NCBI RefSeq assembly: GCF_040115645.1
Contig: NC_089548.1
Coordinates: forward strand, 1,178,001 to 1,242,000
Direction of reading: 5' to 3'
Source: Euwallacea fornicatus
Taxonomy: Eukaryota > Arthropoda > Insecta > Coleoptera > Curculionidae
DNA length: 64,000 nucleotides
Below the pieces are notes generated by a model, which saw nothing but the letters and a program-made list of their open reading frames with translations, ran no database searches and had not been told where the DNA came from. A program made the translations under genes and the position numbers. Positions 40,128-53,094 of this stretch are shown here, piece after piece (within the stretch, counting starts at the first letter, position 1; every line of letters begins with the position of its first letter).

Positions 40128-43100
40128 TACATACGAATAAATATAATATAAACATTTATTTTTCAAGATATGCAGCAAATTTTACACTTTAAGTATCTTA
40201 AGAAGAAATGCCCGTAGGAATTTGTACCGAGAAACCTTTTTTTCATTAAACATGTATGAAAACACTGATTCAGTCGTAAATAAATTTTATACCCCGTGAT
40301 AAAAAAGTGATGCCCCTTTAAAAAGAATTCACCTATCGCTGCAGAGTCCTCTACAATGTGCATCGAAAATGTAAACGGATTCTGATTTCGCACCTCCAAA
40401 ACCCCCCGATGCGATATTTTGTTCAAATAATAGCATTAAAAACAAAATAATAAATTTTTCTTTACTTTATTTATTCTTCACTTTGACGTCCTGTATTTTG
40501 GAAACGATCCATATTTGGACTAAGATAAATTAGCACTAAGGGTATGCTAAGGTAAAATAGGACTAAGAGTTAAATCGTCATATTTTCATCTCAGAAATCT
40601 GTGGTACAACTTCGTACAAGCCTTGTAGATACATCCTGTAGAAAGCCAGAATGGTGCCAAAATGAACAAGTTTGGTTGAGATAAAAATAAATTAAGAAAA
40701 AAATTAGTGACGACTCGTTTAAAAGAAACGAGCGTCTAAATGAAAATGGGAAAACGATATTGGGCAATCAATCAGGCGACAAGTATTGCGATTCGATAGC
40801 TTCATCAAGCATGTGTACGTACAAACTAGGTACACACATGTATCATGCTTCGGATGTCCGAAGTCTTACTCATGTTCAAGTGTCTACGTTTCCACCACGT
40901 TTGAGTGTTCCTAAAATGTTAGGCTGATACCTATTTGAGACTCCCCATTTTCACATTCACATTTTCGTAGTTTTTATTAAATTCCTCATTTCCACACACT
41001 TACGCAGCATCCTTTTAAGATCCACCGTGCTCTATCGCCTAGACATTTTCCCCTTAAAATCATGAATTATGAAATATCTCGCAAGTGAAGCTTCAATCGC
41101 TTGACATAGTCGTAGAACTGCTGGTGTTAAATAAAAGATCAATTTGCAGAGCGATAGTTACCGTTAACTGAAGGATGTGCAAGAAGCCTTAAGGACACCG
41201 CCGTGACTGTCTTTCAGTACTTTGAATTTTTGAGAATTTAGTCCTTTCCACTGGTGCACTGATATTAGTAAAATATCAAATGACTCAAACAGCGGAAAAT
41301 CAACACGCACACGTGATACAGCGTTTCCTAGATCCAAAAAGAACCTCCCCCACTGGAAAAAAAAAACTGAAAACAGAGGAGGGTTTTTTTGTGTTTTAAA
41401 GCCCTTTTCGTCTGGTCGCATACTGTAAAATTCGGTACACATGTACGATTGTTAGACATTTACGGAAATAGAAAAGGGGACTTTTTAGACAAAAACTGAC
41501 TGATTCTAACGAGCTTCATTTCTCTTTTAGTAGCGCTATTTTAAACCTATAAGATGACCTGATTTGTCAGATGTACGTCTGAAAACGCGACTTATCTTCC
41601 GTAAACAACTTTGTTAGGACAAGATTACATTAATTTGTCTCCGATTAGCCCTTTAGCCGTATCATTATTTGGTTGTTTGTTCTTGACCTGGGTTCAGTTC
41701 TCTTTGCTTATCAGCCATCTGCTCTAAAAGTCTCTGTCAGATTTATGGCCCTAACACCTTCGAAATTAAATTTTATTTACATCTTAATTTGCATATTATT
41801 CCCAACATTACATATGTACAATTTCGGATGTAAATGGGAGCTGTTCCTTTGCTTTCAATATTTCTTATTAACAGAGACTCTCGTCAAATCACTCAAGCCA
41901 CACAATTGTGCAGTTGTCAGTGACATGCCGTATAAATCCAACCATTCACGTAAAATGATAAATCGAAAGGACATCATTTATTCGGAGGACACTTCAGCCC
42001 CGGACGAAAGAACTTATTTTTGTAGGTGCTATTCTAGTTCGCCCCTGAAAGAAATTTCTGCATGGTTCGACGGCTCAATGGGTCACCCACCCTCAAGGGC
42101 ATGACCCACCGAGAGATTTGAATTTATTAAGGAATTTTAATGCGTTTAGAATACATGCGAAACCTCCCTATAAAAGATTTCCACTTTTCGGGAATCTGGG
42201 GCTGCACCTGGCTTCCGAACGCGTGTCCCACGTGGCTGCCGAAACCGCGGCGTGTGCGTAAAAAACGCATCCGATAAAAAGGGGCTCACGCACGATTTTC
42301 CGCCTTAAGCCCGAGCTTTGCTACTGCTGTTAGAGTGAGGCTGTTTTTTAGACTGCAGAAAGAATGCGGTAGGAACAAGCGAACTTCACATTAAACGTCT
42401 CTTCATAATATTGCCAAATTCGGAATTATATAAACAACTTTGCGTAAATGAAACGAAAGACGTAGTAAATTATATCGAAGATGAGCTTAAAATTATGACA
42501 GAAAAAATGGAGACTCTCATTAATCAGAGCGCAAATTTTTGTCCAGTCTCTCCCACGGCTTTGCAAAGAAGTTTAACAAGTGTAGACTTCTTCCTCCCTG
42601 CGCCCATCTCACATTTACTCTCCCGCGGACTTCTTCCCTGTACCCATCAAGTATGACCCTCCCAAAACTGAAGTACTGCTAAAAACTTCAACATTACCAC
42701 CGTCAATGAGTTAATTTAAGTTCAGGTCTCGGAAAGAATTGTGAGAAGTCTGTAATATTACATTAAGAAGCCGGAAAATGGAGCTTTCCCGTGTGCGCTT
42801 AATCATTCTCGATTCTATTACGTGTAACGAACGATAGTTTTCAGTGTGTGACTCTGAATTTCATTAAGAGTACGACAAGAATTTGAGCAATGTGAGAGAC
42901 CGTAGAGTTTTATTATTCAACGTTTGTCGCTAAGGAAATATAGCGATATTTATGATATTTCGTTTTTCCCCTAGAATATGGTTTTTTCGAATTAAAACGT
43001 AATAGAATCATTAAAACTGCAATAAAGGATTATATTGAGTAAAGATGCTTACCACCAGAAGCATGTAAAACTGGGTTCTTGGAACTTAGGCACGAAAAAT

Positions 43101-45240
43101 TCGTTTGCGTTGAAGAGTTTTACCAGTTGTTATTGATTGTTGCAGTTTAAAAGGTGCATTAACATGATTTTAACAAATTAAAAAGTTCTGCAGTAGGATG
43201 TTCAGTAGTTCTAAAAAATACCGACTATCATTTTTTTTTGTTTATTTATTTAGATGTAATTCATCGAAGTACAAAAGGAAACACATTATACAGGTGGATC
43301 CAGAAAGAGAACCGTTTTTAATGTAATTACTCAGACCTAATTGTTCTTGCGTCCAGTGAAGGTTTGTTAGTAGGGGACATCTTTGCCCAGAATTTCATCC
43401 CTAACGCTTAACAAAGGAATGAGAAATGTTATCATATATATCGTACTTTCTAAATCACCGTCTCTAATAAATTCATTATATGTGGTCTCTGCATTTTCCA
43501 AAGTTGCGATGATTACAGTTATCACACTGTTTTAACCTTAACACTCATTCAAACTGTTAAAATTTTTAAATAAAAACTACTGTTCGGCCGAATCTCATAA
43601 ACTCCTTTTTGCACGCCGCTGGTGTTCAGCATTATCATTAGATTATATACCTCCTTGCTGCTCGATACCAAGTGCCGTTCATTAATTTAAAAAATCGCAA
43701 TAGCAATAGTATGTAATAAAATGCAGTTCAATAAACCAACGATATTTTACGTTATCTCAACAAATAAAAATAAAAAAAAACTTCAAAGATGCCCTAAGGA
43801 GACCCAGCGATTCACCCGATATTGAAGTAAAGGTCTAGGTCTCTTATATTTCTCAAATTCTTCGTGACTAATTTTAAATTTTGCATGGCTGTAAATTCAC
43901 ACCCTGTACAATGAGAAGGAAGTGTAAAGTAAATACCCGACGCCGATGACGCATTGAGCCAAAGATGGCGCTTGTCGTCTTCGGATGAATATCAAAATTT
44001 GGCACGTTTGTGGCTGTGCCACTTAGTATAATGCACTTTAATAAAGTAACATCGAAACTGAAATTGACTATACATACAAACAGTACCATATACATTAAAT
44101 ACTCCCGAAAATCGCTGTATTCGATTGTATCTCGAAGCCAAAATAAATCTTTGCAATAACTAAGATGGAAGACTGCCTTGAGGGATTCAGGGTTGTTCTA
44201 GGAAGAGATTAAAAAATGTCATAAATTTCATGGAAAGTCAATGGTTTCCCTCAATAATCTGAAGAGTACTGATGGCATCTCTTTGAGATTAGATACGCAT
44301 CACTGTGTTTAATTGAGTTTTAGTGCTTAAATAATTCTTTACAAAATTCGATATTGAAATGTGGATTTGACGAATTGAGGATCGTTATGTGGAGAACGAA
44401 TAAAGTCAGAGAAAGACGAGAAAACATAAAATAGATCTTGTTTTAATCTGGGTCATCGCAGGCCAGGCACAGGATTATTCGACTTTTCACGCAACGAGGT
44501 AATTATCTACAAAATTCTACCTAATATCTACAAAACTCTCCACAATATGTAGATTGTGTTTAATTATGGTAAATAAACGGGCGTTCAAAACACTCGTTAA
44601 ATGGGTCTTTCCGTGGATAACATTTGTTAAATCCCACCTTTGACCTCTCGCAAAAAAAAAACTTTTTGCCAGTAAGCAAAAGAAAACACAGCGTAATTAA
44701 CAAAGTTTGCCAAAAAGAACTTCTACATGTTATAAGATTATTAAAACCAATTTCAGTTCGGGTAAAAGTTAGTCAGGCAGCAAGGAACAACTTCTTTTTT
44801 CGTCGAAATATAAATACGCCCTTCAAAAGCATATTGTTCCTGACAGGCTTGCCTTTGATGTAATTTACTTCGTATCTTCTTCCCCAGTTAATCATTAATG
44901 AGAAAGCAGCTTTGTGCTCTTGTCTTGGATCCTGAAAGTAAGTACTTAGTATTAGAACTTCTTTTATGGAGGGAAAAAGGAGGCCAAATTGATACTCTTT
45001 GAAGATCATAATAATAAATTCGCAAAAATGTGTCTGTTTGGGGTTCTTTTGATTAGCAAACTGTCCTTCGAAATCACTAGAATTACACGTATCGTGGCAA
45101 TTATCGCATATATGGACGTTGACCCTTTCATCTTTAAGGAGGTAGTCGAGGAGGTGTCAGATTTTCTCAATGCTATATTAGCGAAACCTCATTACACCAG
45201 TTAATTAGTTCTGGTAGTTCCACACCCCCTAATTAATATT
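40128..45240. other. Upstream flank of the proposed Kr promoter, no gene
   Basis: No recognisable coding region. The 143-codon + frame at 41673-42104 has hydrophobic stretches but no known motif. A 16-bp near-palindrome CTTCGGATGTCCGAAG lies at about 40843. Kr control elements in Drosophila lie upstream of the gene, so this flank is a reasonable place for them, but no site cluster as dense as blocks A-C was found. Confidence 0.35.
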
Positions 45241-45648
45241 TGCACAAGTCCGTAAAGGGCCGCTTTACGCTTTACCACCCCCGGTAAAAGGCCGCTATTG
45301 TAAACCGATGCTTTCCGCATCCCTTCTTCTCGCCGTCTCTGTCTGAATCTCAGTGGGGTTAGCAAGGGGGGTGCTCGCTTGCTCTAATTCTCCCCTCTAC
45401 TACCACTCCCCTCCACTAAAAGTGGGGGTTGGAGTTAGCGTAGGTCATCCCTTGAGTGTGTAAAAATTTTCATAGTCAGTAAGCGTTCATGTGCCAAAAG
45501 AACTAGTAGTGCAACACTTTCCAATTGTAGCGGTCGTGCTACTTTACGATAAGTTCGGGGTTTTATGTTGAAACTGATGATTTCGTGATACCTGTTTTTA
45601 ATTAGACTTTAAGGAGTTTGGTTTATTATTGAGACCGTGTGGGCAAAG
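45241..45648 (+). promoter_or_regulatory. Kr: Putative Kr promoter and 5' leader
   Basis: This stretch is GC-richer than its surroundings and directly precedes the proposed first coding exon. An insect initiator-like TCAGT occurs with A at 45478, about 170 nt before the start codon. No TATA box is seen at the matching distance. Two other pieces are notable: the inverted repeat CGTAAAG/CTTTACG (45251-45269, 5-nt loop) and CTAATTAATATT, a homeodomain-type site, just upstream. The start-site choice is inference; an alternative TCAGT lies farther upstream near 45350. Confidence 0.4.
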
Positions 45649-45682
45649 ATGCCACTGCTACAAGAAAGCACTCCTAAAAGAG
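45649..45682 (+). CDS. Kr: Krüppel, proposed first coding exon
   Basis: The start codon sits in a good context (AAAG before ATG). It opens a frame reading MPLLQESTPKR plus the first base of the next codon, then a strong donor GTAAGC at 45683. Joining that base to the acceptor at 55424/55425 gives an aspartate codon. The frame then runs straight into ILNTMDIKVEQED of the zinc-finger exon. Drosophila Kr likewise begins with a short first coding piece containing a methionine-leucine-glutamine-aspartate start and an IKQED motif soon after (from memory). The exon is called on start, donor, phase and that resemblance. A different first exon elsewhere in the 55 kb upstream remains possible. Confidence 0.6.
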
Positions 45683-47759
45683 GTAAGCTTTCCTTCTAAC
45701 CATTTGGTTTTTGGTTCATGGAAAAACTTTTAAAATGGTCTAATAAAATAGATCTGTTTTGGTTTACACTTAGTTTCAAATTTCGCGAAAAGCTCTTGAC
45801 GGAAAACATTTTCCCGCCTTAGATGCGCGCCGCGTATCCATGGTCCGAGCCGCATTCCATAAGCGGTCAGGACTAACCATTTACCTTGATTAAATCTCTC
45901 TGGCGTCAATGTTTATAATTTTGCTACAATTTATTTTATATATCACGAGAAAAAATGTTATTGCAGCAACTGATGTCATTCGTCCCGTTTGTTAACTGAG
46001 TTTTAAAACTGAGGTTAGTTCAGATTAGTTAGAAAAAATATTATATTTTCGTAATATCCTAGCCCGCAGAAATGTTGACACATCGCCTGCTTTCTGCCAA
46101 ATCATAACACTAGTTTCGGAGATTTTGAAAAATTTGCGAAACTGCAGGTACAAGTATATTTCTGCTGCTAACTCCAAAAATTGTCCATTAATGCCCTTCG
46201 CTGGAAGAGCAATAAATCCACATCAATTTCGACTAATTCTCAATTTTTGTCTTAAAAATGAGGTTTGTCTTTACAGAAGTCGTTGGAAGCACAGAAATTT
46301 ATTAACCAACATAATGAACTTAATAATTTAATTTAAACCTGTTGGTAGTGACCTGATACCTCATCTACTCAGGTGCATTCTGAGTCCTCCAGTTTATTCT
46401 AGAATATGAACAATATGTTTGTAGAAAAGATTGTAATTTGTGTGTTAGGTAGTTATTGACTAAACTGAAATATTTTCAAGTATTATTCATGGATGAATTT
46501 TCCATGTGCCTGCGAGTTGCTGTTGCATTTAAATTATCAAAAATGTCATTCTACAGCAGTACAATAAAGTAATTACTTTACCTATTTGGTTGAATATATG
46601 ATATACAGAGTGAGTCTCAAAGCACGTTAATTTTTAAAAACACTATTAATGTCATTATCTCAAAGTAAGGCTTTTTAGCTACTTTCAACTTTCACCTCGC
46701 CAGAATTGAGTTTAGTACTGCGTCAAATGGTATATCGCTAATTCCAAAAATAAGTAAGAGACTATACGTATATTTAACGAAAAGTGAACTCATATCAATA
46801 CGTTATCATAAGGTTTAATGTAGTCACGCTTGCGCATTCCAAAAATGAAAATTTGATTGGTACACTGAAGATTTCATTCATGTATGAAAATGTGCTTCTT
46901 ATCTAATAACTTATGTACGCCATTTAAAGTGTACAATTTTTCCATTAAATGAAATTTACATTCCGAATTTTATTCCAACATAGAGGAGTTTTAAAACAAG
47001 ATAATTTAAAGTCGTTTTTTGTTCACAAGTTTGATAAGATTTCGAGAATCTCGCCCCTAGATGCTGTTTAAAATTCTCTTGCGAGAGTCGTTTATAATGT
47101 CATCAATTCATATAAAAATACGATATTTTTTAAATGTTCTTAACCTCATAAAAGGACAAAACGGAGGATCTATTTCCGGACCTCCTAATTATTCCAATCA
47201 ACCCCTGAAGCCTTGGCCCCTGAAGAAAATCAGTTTGGTTTCTCGGGGTTTCCATACATTATTAAAGTACTCCCCTGGTTTTTCCACTTTATCAATTTAC
47301 AAAGGCCGGACGATTTTTCCATACCTCTGAATATTAGTAGTGATTTCTTCGAAATTAGTAAGATAAACGATAAAAAGCGTTGTCAAGAAATCTTGAGTTT
47401 TATTAATTACAAAATGTTTTTTCGAAACTACCCTGATATCTCCTAGCAGCACTGCCAAATTACACGATCAGTGGCGTTCTGCGTTTCTTTATAACTTCTA
47501 TTAATCTTAGTGTGATAAACAAAGATTTTCCCTTGACTACTTCAACATCCCAATACCTTTTGATAGGACCCTGTTTTTTTTTTCTTTAAAAGTTAATATG
47601 TATTAACGAAATTTAATTATTCATTAATATCAGTGATGTAGTAGGTATTGAGTGATGTACATAAAAATATAACAATAGTAATAAAAGAAAGTACTTAAAT
47701 GTTTAATGATCGTATTTTCGGGATCTCTTACAACATGATTAGCATTCAGCGACCATATA

Positions 47760-48207
47760 CAAGATGTTTCAGACTTCAACCGGGAAAATCTAATAAACGA
47801 TAGAACTCGGAAAACTAATAAGAACATTTCATATGAACTGGTATGTTTCAACACTTAGTTGCCGAAATACAGGGTGACAAAACATAAGTCATAGCAGATT
47901 AGTGGCGTCGCACAAAAAAATTTGGGACAGTAAAATGAGGCTTGAATCTCGAAAAATTAACACTCTGTAGATCTTCTCAAAGACTTATTAAATCAAATCG
48001 TGCAGATTCCACATCATAGTGTACCTGCAAAATGTCAAACTGATGTCTGAAAAACGTAAGCAGTTGTGAAATAATAGAATAAAAAAGGAACACCCTGTAT
48101 TTCAGTAACGAAGGTTTAAAATGTACAAGTTTACTTGAAATTATCTCATTATTTTATCGAGTTCTATTTTCTAGTAAATTTTCCCGAATGAAATCTGAAA
48201 CACTCTC
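47760..48207. mobile_element. Foldback MITE with nested TACAGGGTG pair
   Basis: The left arm (TATACAAGATGTTTCAG onward) matches the reverse complement of the right arm (TATAGAGAGTGTTTCAG onward) for about 120 bp. Shared blocks include CGGGAAAAT and ATAGAACTCG. The arms continue inward to an internal pair: AATACAGGGTGAC at about 47868 and, reversed, AATACAGGGTGTTCC at about 48102. These look like the ends of a second, inner element. TA flanks both levels. The family is shared with 21802-22474. There is no coding content. Confidence 0.8.
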
Positions 48208-50333
48208 TATAAACTTTGAGAGAACTAAAGAAAAACAAGTGCGTAATGGGGGAAATGCTGGATTTCTCATGGAAAATAGAAAATGACAAAACGAAAAAGA
48301 ATCGTAGTCTCACTGAAGCCGCATTTAATATTTTGCAAATTGAAAGATCATAGCTTGGAATTTGATTAAGATCTGGGCAAAAAATCAAACAAATCAACGA
48401 AACATAAACACTCAGTGCTGCCCATCGCCTGATTTCAAGACCGTTCACTTTTAGTCTAGCTGTGTTTGAATTTTAACTAAAGATCTGTAAGTTCGATTTT
48501 AGTTTATTTATATGTTTAGTATATATTAGTATGTATTAATAGTTTTTCCTACTATAATACGTTTGAGATTATGGAGCTGTTGATGTCTTTAGGGGCGAAA
48601 CTCGCACAAAGCACCCAATAAAACTTTTTAAAAACTAAGGCAATTTGTGCTTTTGTGACATAAAATACTTTTGTTACACACCGAAGGTGTGAAGTACATG
48701 ATTACGACCTCAAGGTCAAATTAAATCCTTTAGCGCACGGCGCCAAGGGGTCTAAGACGTGAGGGTCAGAATTATTTCACAACTGCAATGTGTAAATTAT
48801 TTTTTGGTAAATAGAACAATAATGAGGATTATTTGCGGTCGATTACCTCATTGGGTAGGTAATGACCAATATACGTGTCATCATTAATCGTTGTTTACGC
48901 AAAAAGCGAACAAATGTACTTTACGGGCAGTTAGCACAACTAGTAGTGATGTTGTTTGAAACTGGTAATAGAAAAAATACATTAAAACACTAATCCGCGT
49001 AAAATTTATAATTTTTTTTTATTCGTCAAACGATCGCGTGCTTTATTATATGTCTAGTCCGATTATATCCTTTATGCGCCTGATGATGACTTTGGCACGA
49101 AACTCTGGTAACGGTACCCACTAGCGTTTTTTTTGTTATTTTAAATTTTTACAATAATCGGTGAAAACAGGGAATTTTTTGAGAGCATTTTTACGATAAA
49201 CGACTACGTCAGTTACCAAATATCCATCGCACTCCAACGTTGCGAAATACCAATTACTACCAATCTAGAGTGTAATTTCTAGAAAGGATTGTTGGCTTTG
49301 CGATGTTACTGAACCCATTCTAGTTGTCTATTCCATCGCATACGTCCGGACAAAATGTAATACATTTTAATTAAAAATTAAACAAGATATAGATAAGGCA
49401 TCGCGATAGTGATTGTAAACTTGTTTCTTTATGGCACCTTCATTTGCCGTGTTACTTAATTTAACTGAAAAAATTTGAAAGTACTTCTTTACAGACCGAT
49501 AATGGATCTAATTTAATATTAATTTGGCGTACAGGAAGCGTTTTTAAATAATGCCGACTTAATCGTCCGACTCTGAAAAAAATCGCTTCCAACTCATATG
49601 TCTGGTCTATGCATATGGTGCTAAAAAAGTCATTTCAGACTTTGTCGTTGAAGTACCTACACGCGTGTAATACTCGTTTAATTAAGGAGGCAATTATTTT
49701 TTAAGTCACCTAAATATTTGCATTACGCAACGAGTTCAGCGGGTACCGCATGAGCGTGAACACCCAGTTTCTCATTATGGTAACGTCTGGAGAAGAGAAA
49801 GCGGGCCATTCTTTTTTATTCAAAATTAACTATCATTATCTGTGTTTATGGAAACTCATGGCTAAAATTCGAGATATTAAAGGATCGTCGAGACGCCTTC
49901 AAGTGTTCCTACGCCCAGACTAAAAAGAAGTTATCAGGGTTTCCTCTTTGAAAGGAGTTTCGCCGTAATGGAAGCTCGAATTTCAACAACGGAAGGGTTA
50001 TTTCGTAAAAGGAAGACGGGACTAATGAAGGGAGGAGATAAATGAGAAAGGATAATGGCTCGCGACTGCGCTTCTTTTTGCTCCTGGACTCCTGGGAGGA
50101 GTCCTGATCGTTAATGATTCATTACAGCTGCCCTTTTATTATTAGAAAGTCTTGGATTATGTCGGATTCGACGACTTCATTGGCTTTCTGAACGACGTTG
50201 GTGACGGCAACGCTGCGTAAATCTTGAATTTTTATGCCATATTTTATGCTAGAAAACGTATCTTCTAATTGCCTTTTTTTGTAGGGCGTTTCCGTAGTAC
50301 CTAACGAACCGACTATTAATTGATAGGTTTTAT

Positions 50334-50385
50334 AATCTGCACCTTCTTCGGGTGCAACTAATCTGCACCTTCTTCGGGCACAACC
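50334..50385. repeat. 26-bp tandem duplication, each with a small hairpin
   Basis: Two adjacent units start AATCTGCACCTTCTTCGGG and end in TGCAACT or CACAACC. In the first copy TGCACC can pair with GGTGCA around TTCTTC. Confidence 0.9.
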
Positions 50386-50912
50386 TGGTTTTTATGCAAT
50401 ACCGCATATCGAGTCTTGGAAAAACGGGTTTCTTATAGTCGCAGGTTAGTTTCGGTTAGTTTCCATTCGTGTTTTTTGCAATTGAGGCCAGCTCTTCAAT
50501 ACCTTTGGTTAACCCTAATTTAATAACTCTCAATAGCGGCTGAAATCTGGTTTTGTGAAAACTTTTAATAAGCCTCTCGTCTACCTTGATATCAAATGTA
50601 CAGAAATAACAATGTTACATGAAACTTTTTCCAGCCTTTGTATTTAATAACGCAGAGAAAGGTTATATGTATATATTCGATAAACACCAGACTTTTGTAG
50701 AGTTAAACTCTGAGCTCCATGCAGTACCAACTCAATATGCTACATATAAACACATAAATATCTTATTCTCTTTTATTCTAGTTGGGCACATGAATCAATT
50801 GCCATATTTATCTAACGTAAGCCCAATTCCTTTGAGGGAAATTCTTTTGCGCAGAGACATAAAATCTGCTTGCTCGTAAGTGCTGATAAATTAACCCTTA
50901 CTAATTACTGTA

Positions 50913-52074
50913 CAGGGCGTTTGGATTTGTAGTGTTTTGACAGGAAAATCCCATTTCCTAGCTAGATGGGAAAAGCTAGCATACATGTCAAGAGGTTGAT
51001 TTTTGAGAAAATTAATGGGGAAATTGTATTTCGATATCTTTGCAGTTCACGGCGCTAGAGGGCGTTTTTCAAATTTTTAAAATTTCTCATAACTTTTTTT
51101 GTTTAGGACAATATTGAAATTAAACAAACATTTTTAAGGCGCTTTTTCGATGTGATGACTGTGGCATGCTTACATTCTTGCTATAGCGTACTATTTTGTC
51201 AAAACCCAACGTAACTTTTTTATTTTAAATGAAAATCACAATTGACTATGACTTTAAAAAAAATGTCTATTTTAAACCATTTTCAACTATGTGAGTATGT
51301 CTAGTTATTTTCAAAAATAACTGAAGTATTAGACTTTTTGAGTTTATATTCGAGTTGCTTTTGGCATCAATTGTCCAAGCAACATTATTTATTTTATATG
51401 TTTTAATTTTTGCGTCATAGTTTTTAATGTTTAGTGTTGCTTTGGTGCCGATTTTTCAAGTAAAAAATTATAAATAACTATGAACAATATTACATGGTAA
51501 AGTGTTTTATGTTGTCAAATGAAAACTTACAAGCAGCTGGTGAGTTATACTTCCATACGTATCCCCAGCGACATCAACTAGATAAAAGATTATTTAAATT
51601 AATGAAATTGAACAACTAAATGTAAATGGAGAAGTTTTAGAAGATTCAAACATCATTTATTTTTGAAAATAACCAAAAACATATTTACATAGTTGAAAAT
51701 AGTTTAAAATGGACATTTTTAAAGCTCTAACTGACTATAATTCTCATTTAAAATAAAAAAGTTATGTCAGTTTTTGACAACAATAGTACGCTGTAACAAA
51801 AAAAAACACGCCACTGGAATCACATAAAAAAAGTACCTTAAAAATGTTTTTTTTTTTACTTCAATATTGTTCTAAACTAAAAAGTTGTGAAGAATTTTGA
51901 AAATGGTCGAAATTTGAAAAACGCTTTCTAGCACCTCGGAGTCCAATGATATCGAAAAACGATTTTCCCCATTAATATTTTCTAAAAAATCAACATCTTA
52001 ACACATGCTAGTTTTCCCTATTCAGCCGGAAAATAACATTTTCCTATCAAAACACCTCAAAGCCGAACACCTTG
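50913..52074. mobile_element. Foldback transposon with ~410-bp inverted arms and transposase fragment
   Basis: The left end CAGGGCGTTTGGATTTGTAG and the reversed right end CAAGGTGTTCGGCTTTGAGG begin two arms of about 410 bp (50913 to about 51320; about 51660 to 52074). They match through blocks such as TTAATGGGGAAA, TTTTTAAGG and TTCAACTATGT. TA flanks both ends. The 340-bp centre keeps one short piece of a transposase DNA-binding domain (separate entry). It is a deletion derivative of a Tc1/mariner-like element with unusually long inverted repeats. Confidence 0.85.
51509..51619 (+). pseudogene. Transposase N-terminal helix-turn-helix fragment
   Basis: A 36-codon piece reads NLQAAGELYFHTYPQRHQLD and then LFKLMKLN. 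This matches the pattern AARLYxERFPDRxxPxxxxFxRL of the DUF4817-type N-terminal domain of insect Tc1/mariner-like transposases. It ends at a stop and the catalytic region is missing. It lies at the centre of the foldback element, as expected for an internally deleted copy. Confidence 0.55.
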
Positions 52075-52639
52075 TAAACGTTCACTCGCTAGCAAAAATT
52101 TATCGCAAAGCAGGGTACAAGTTGCGTAGTTCGTAAACGGGGTTGAAGCCTCACCGAACATTTTCTAGCTGATCTCAATAAAGTACTTCTACTTAGTAAG
52201 GCGATCTGATTCTCCTTTCTCACCAATTACTCAATCGCCAAGTTTAACAAATTTTCGCACCCAAAAAGAGTTGGAAAACTCACTGATTTCTGCAGCTTCC
52301 TCTGAATTAATTCTATGTAGTAAAGTCTTCAAGTTTCTTCTACTAAATTTCAAGTTCCAACACTTTGCTTCAAAAATCGTTGATCGATTTTCACCGTTTT
52401 CACTTTAGTCCGTTTTTAGAGTTGTTTTAAAGTACGAGGTGTACTTAAAAAATTACAGAAATTTTGTGGGCTATATTAATTATATTTATGTGATTTTTTG
52501 CTTGATGTGTTAATAAACATACCCCCCGCTTCTACGTGTGCAGTATGGTAAAAATTATAATGGATTAAATTATAACAATAAATGATTGAGTGAAAAAGTC
52601 AACAACTTAAGGCCTGCTTCAATTAAAGGAAAAACTATT

Positions 52640-53055
52640 AGTATTTTCGCTATTTTTGGAAGTAGGTACCCACAATTTTATATTATTGGAAAAACCTAAA
52701 CATGGACGATTTTAAATTCATTACTACGATTTCCATAAAAAATTATGTTTTTCTGATGAAGTGGACAGCTATAGAAAACATCTGAATAAACAACTGGGCT
52801 GCACTTACAAAAGTGCCTTAGGAATGTATTTAAGAAATTTAAATATTCTTTGAAATAAAATAGTCATGACCAATTTTCAAAATGACTGAAAATTGGGAAA
52901 CTAAACTTCCTATACCTCGGTTGACAGTGAAAATATCGTGAGACGATTTTTACCATTAAGCATTTCTCAGAAATTGAACCATTGACAGCTAAATCGATGT
53001 TGCTCTGTTTAACATAGGTTTCCTTTGTTAAAACAGACCAATTCCGACCACATTG
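52640..53055. mobile_element. Diverged right half of a related foldback element
   Basis: The stretch ending CAGACCAATTCCGACCACATTG next to TA parallels the right arm of the 50913-52074 element (AACACCTCAAAGCCGAACACC). Intermediate blocks correspond in order, for example TGCCTTAGGAATGT with TACCTTAAAAATGT and ACGATTTTTACCATTAA with ACGATTTTCCCCATTAA. No matching left end was found. The left limit is approximate. Confidence 0.55.
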
Positions 53056-53094
53056 TACATTGGTGGATATATTGGAACTTCAGTTTGTTGGCGA

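Noticed and set aside
40795..40858. Imperfect inverted repeat around AGCATGTGTAC and GTACACACATG
   Set aside because: The arms need gaps to align and the match is much weaker than the downstream hairpins; possibly an old MITE core.
41673..42104. 143-codon + frame with hydrophobic stretches
   Set aside because: No signal peptide or family motif can be supported; composition follows the local AT-rich DNA.
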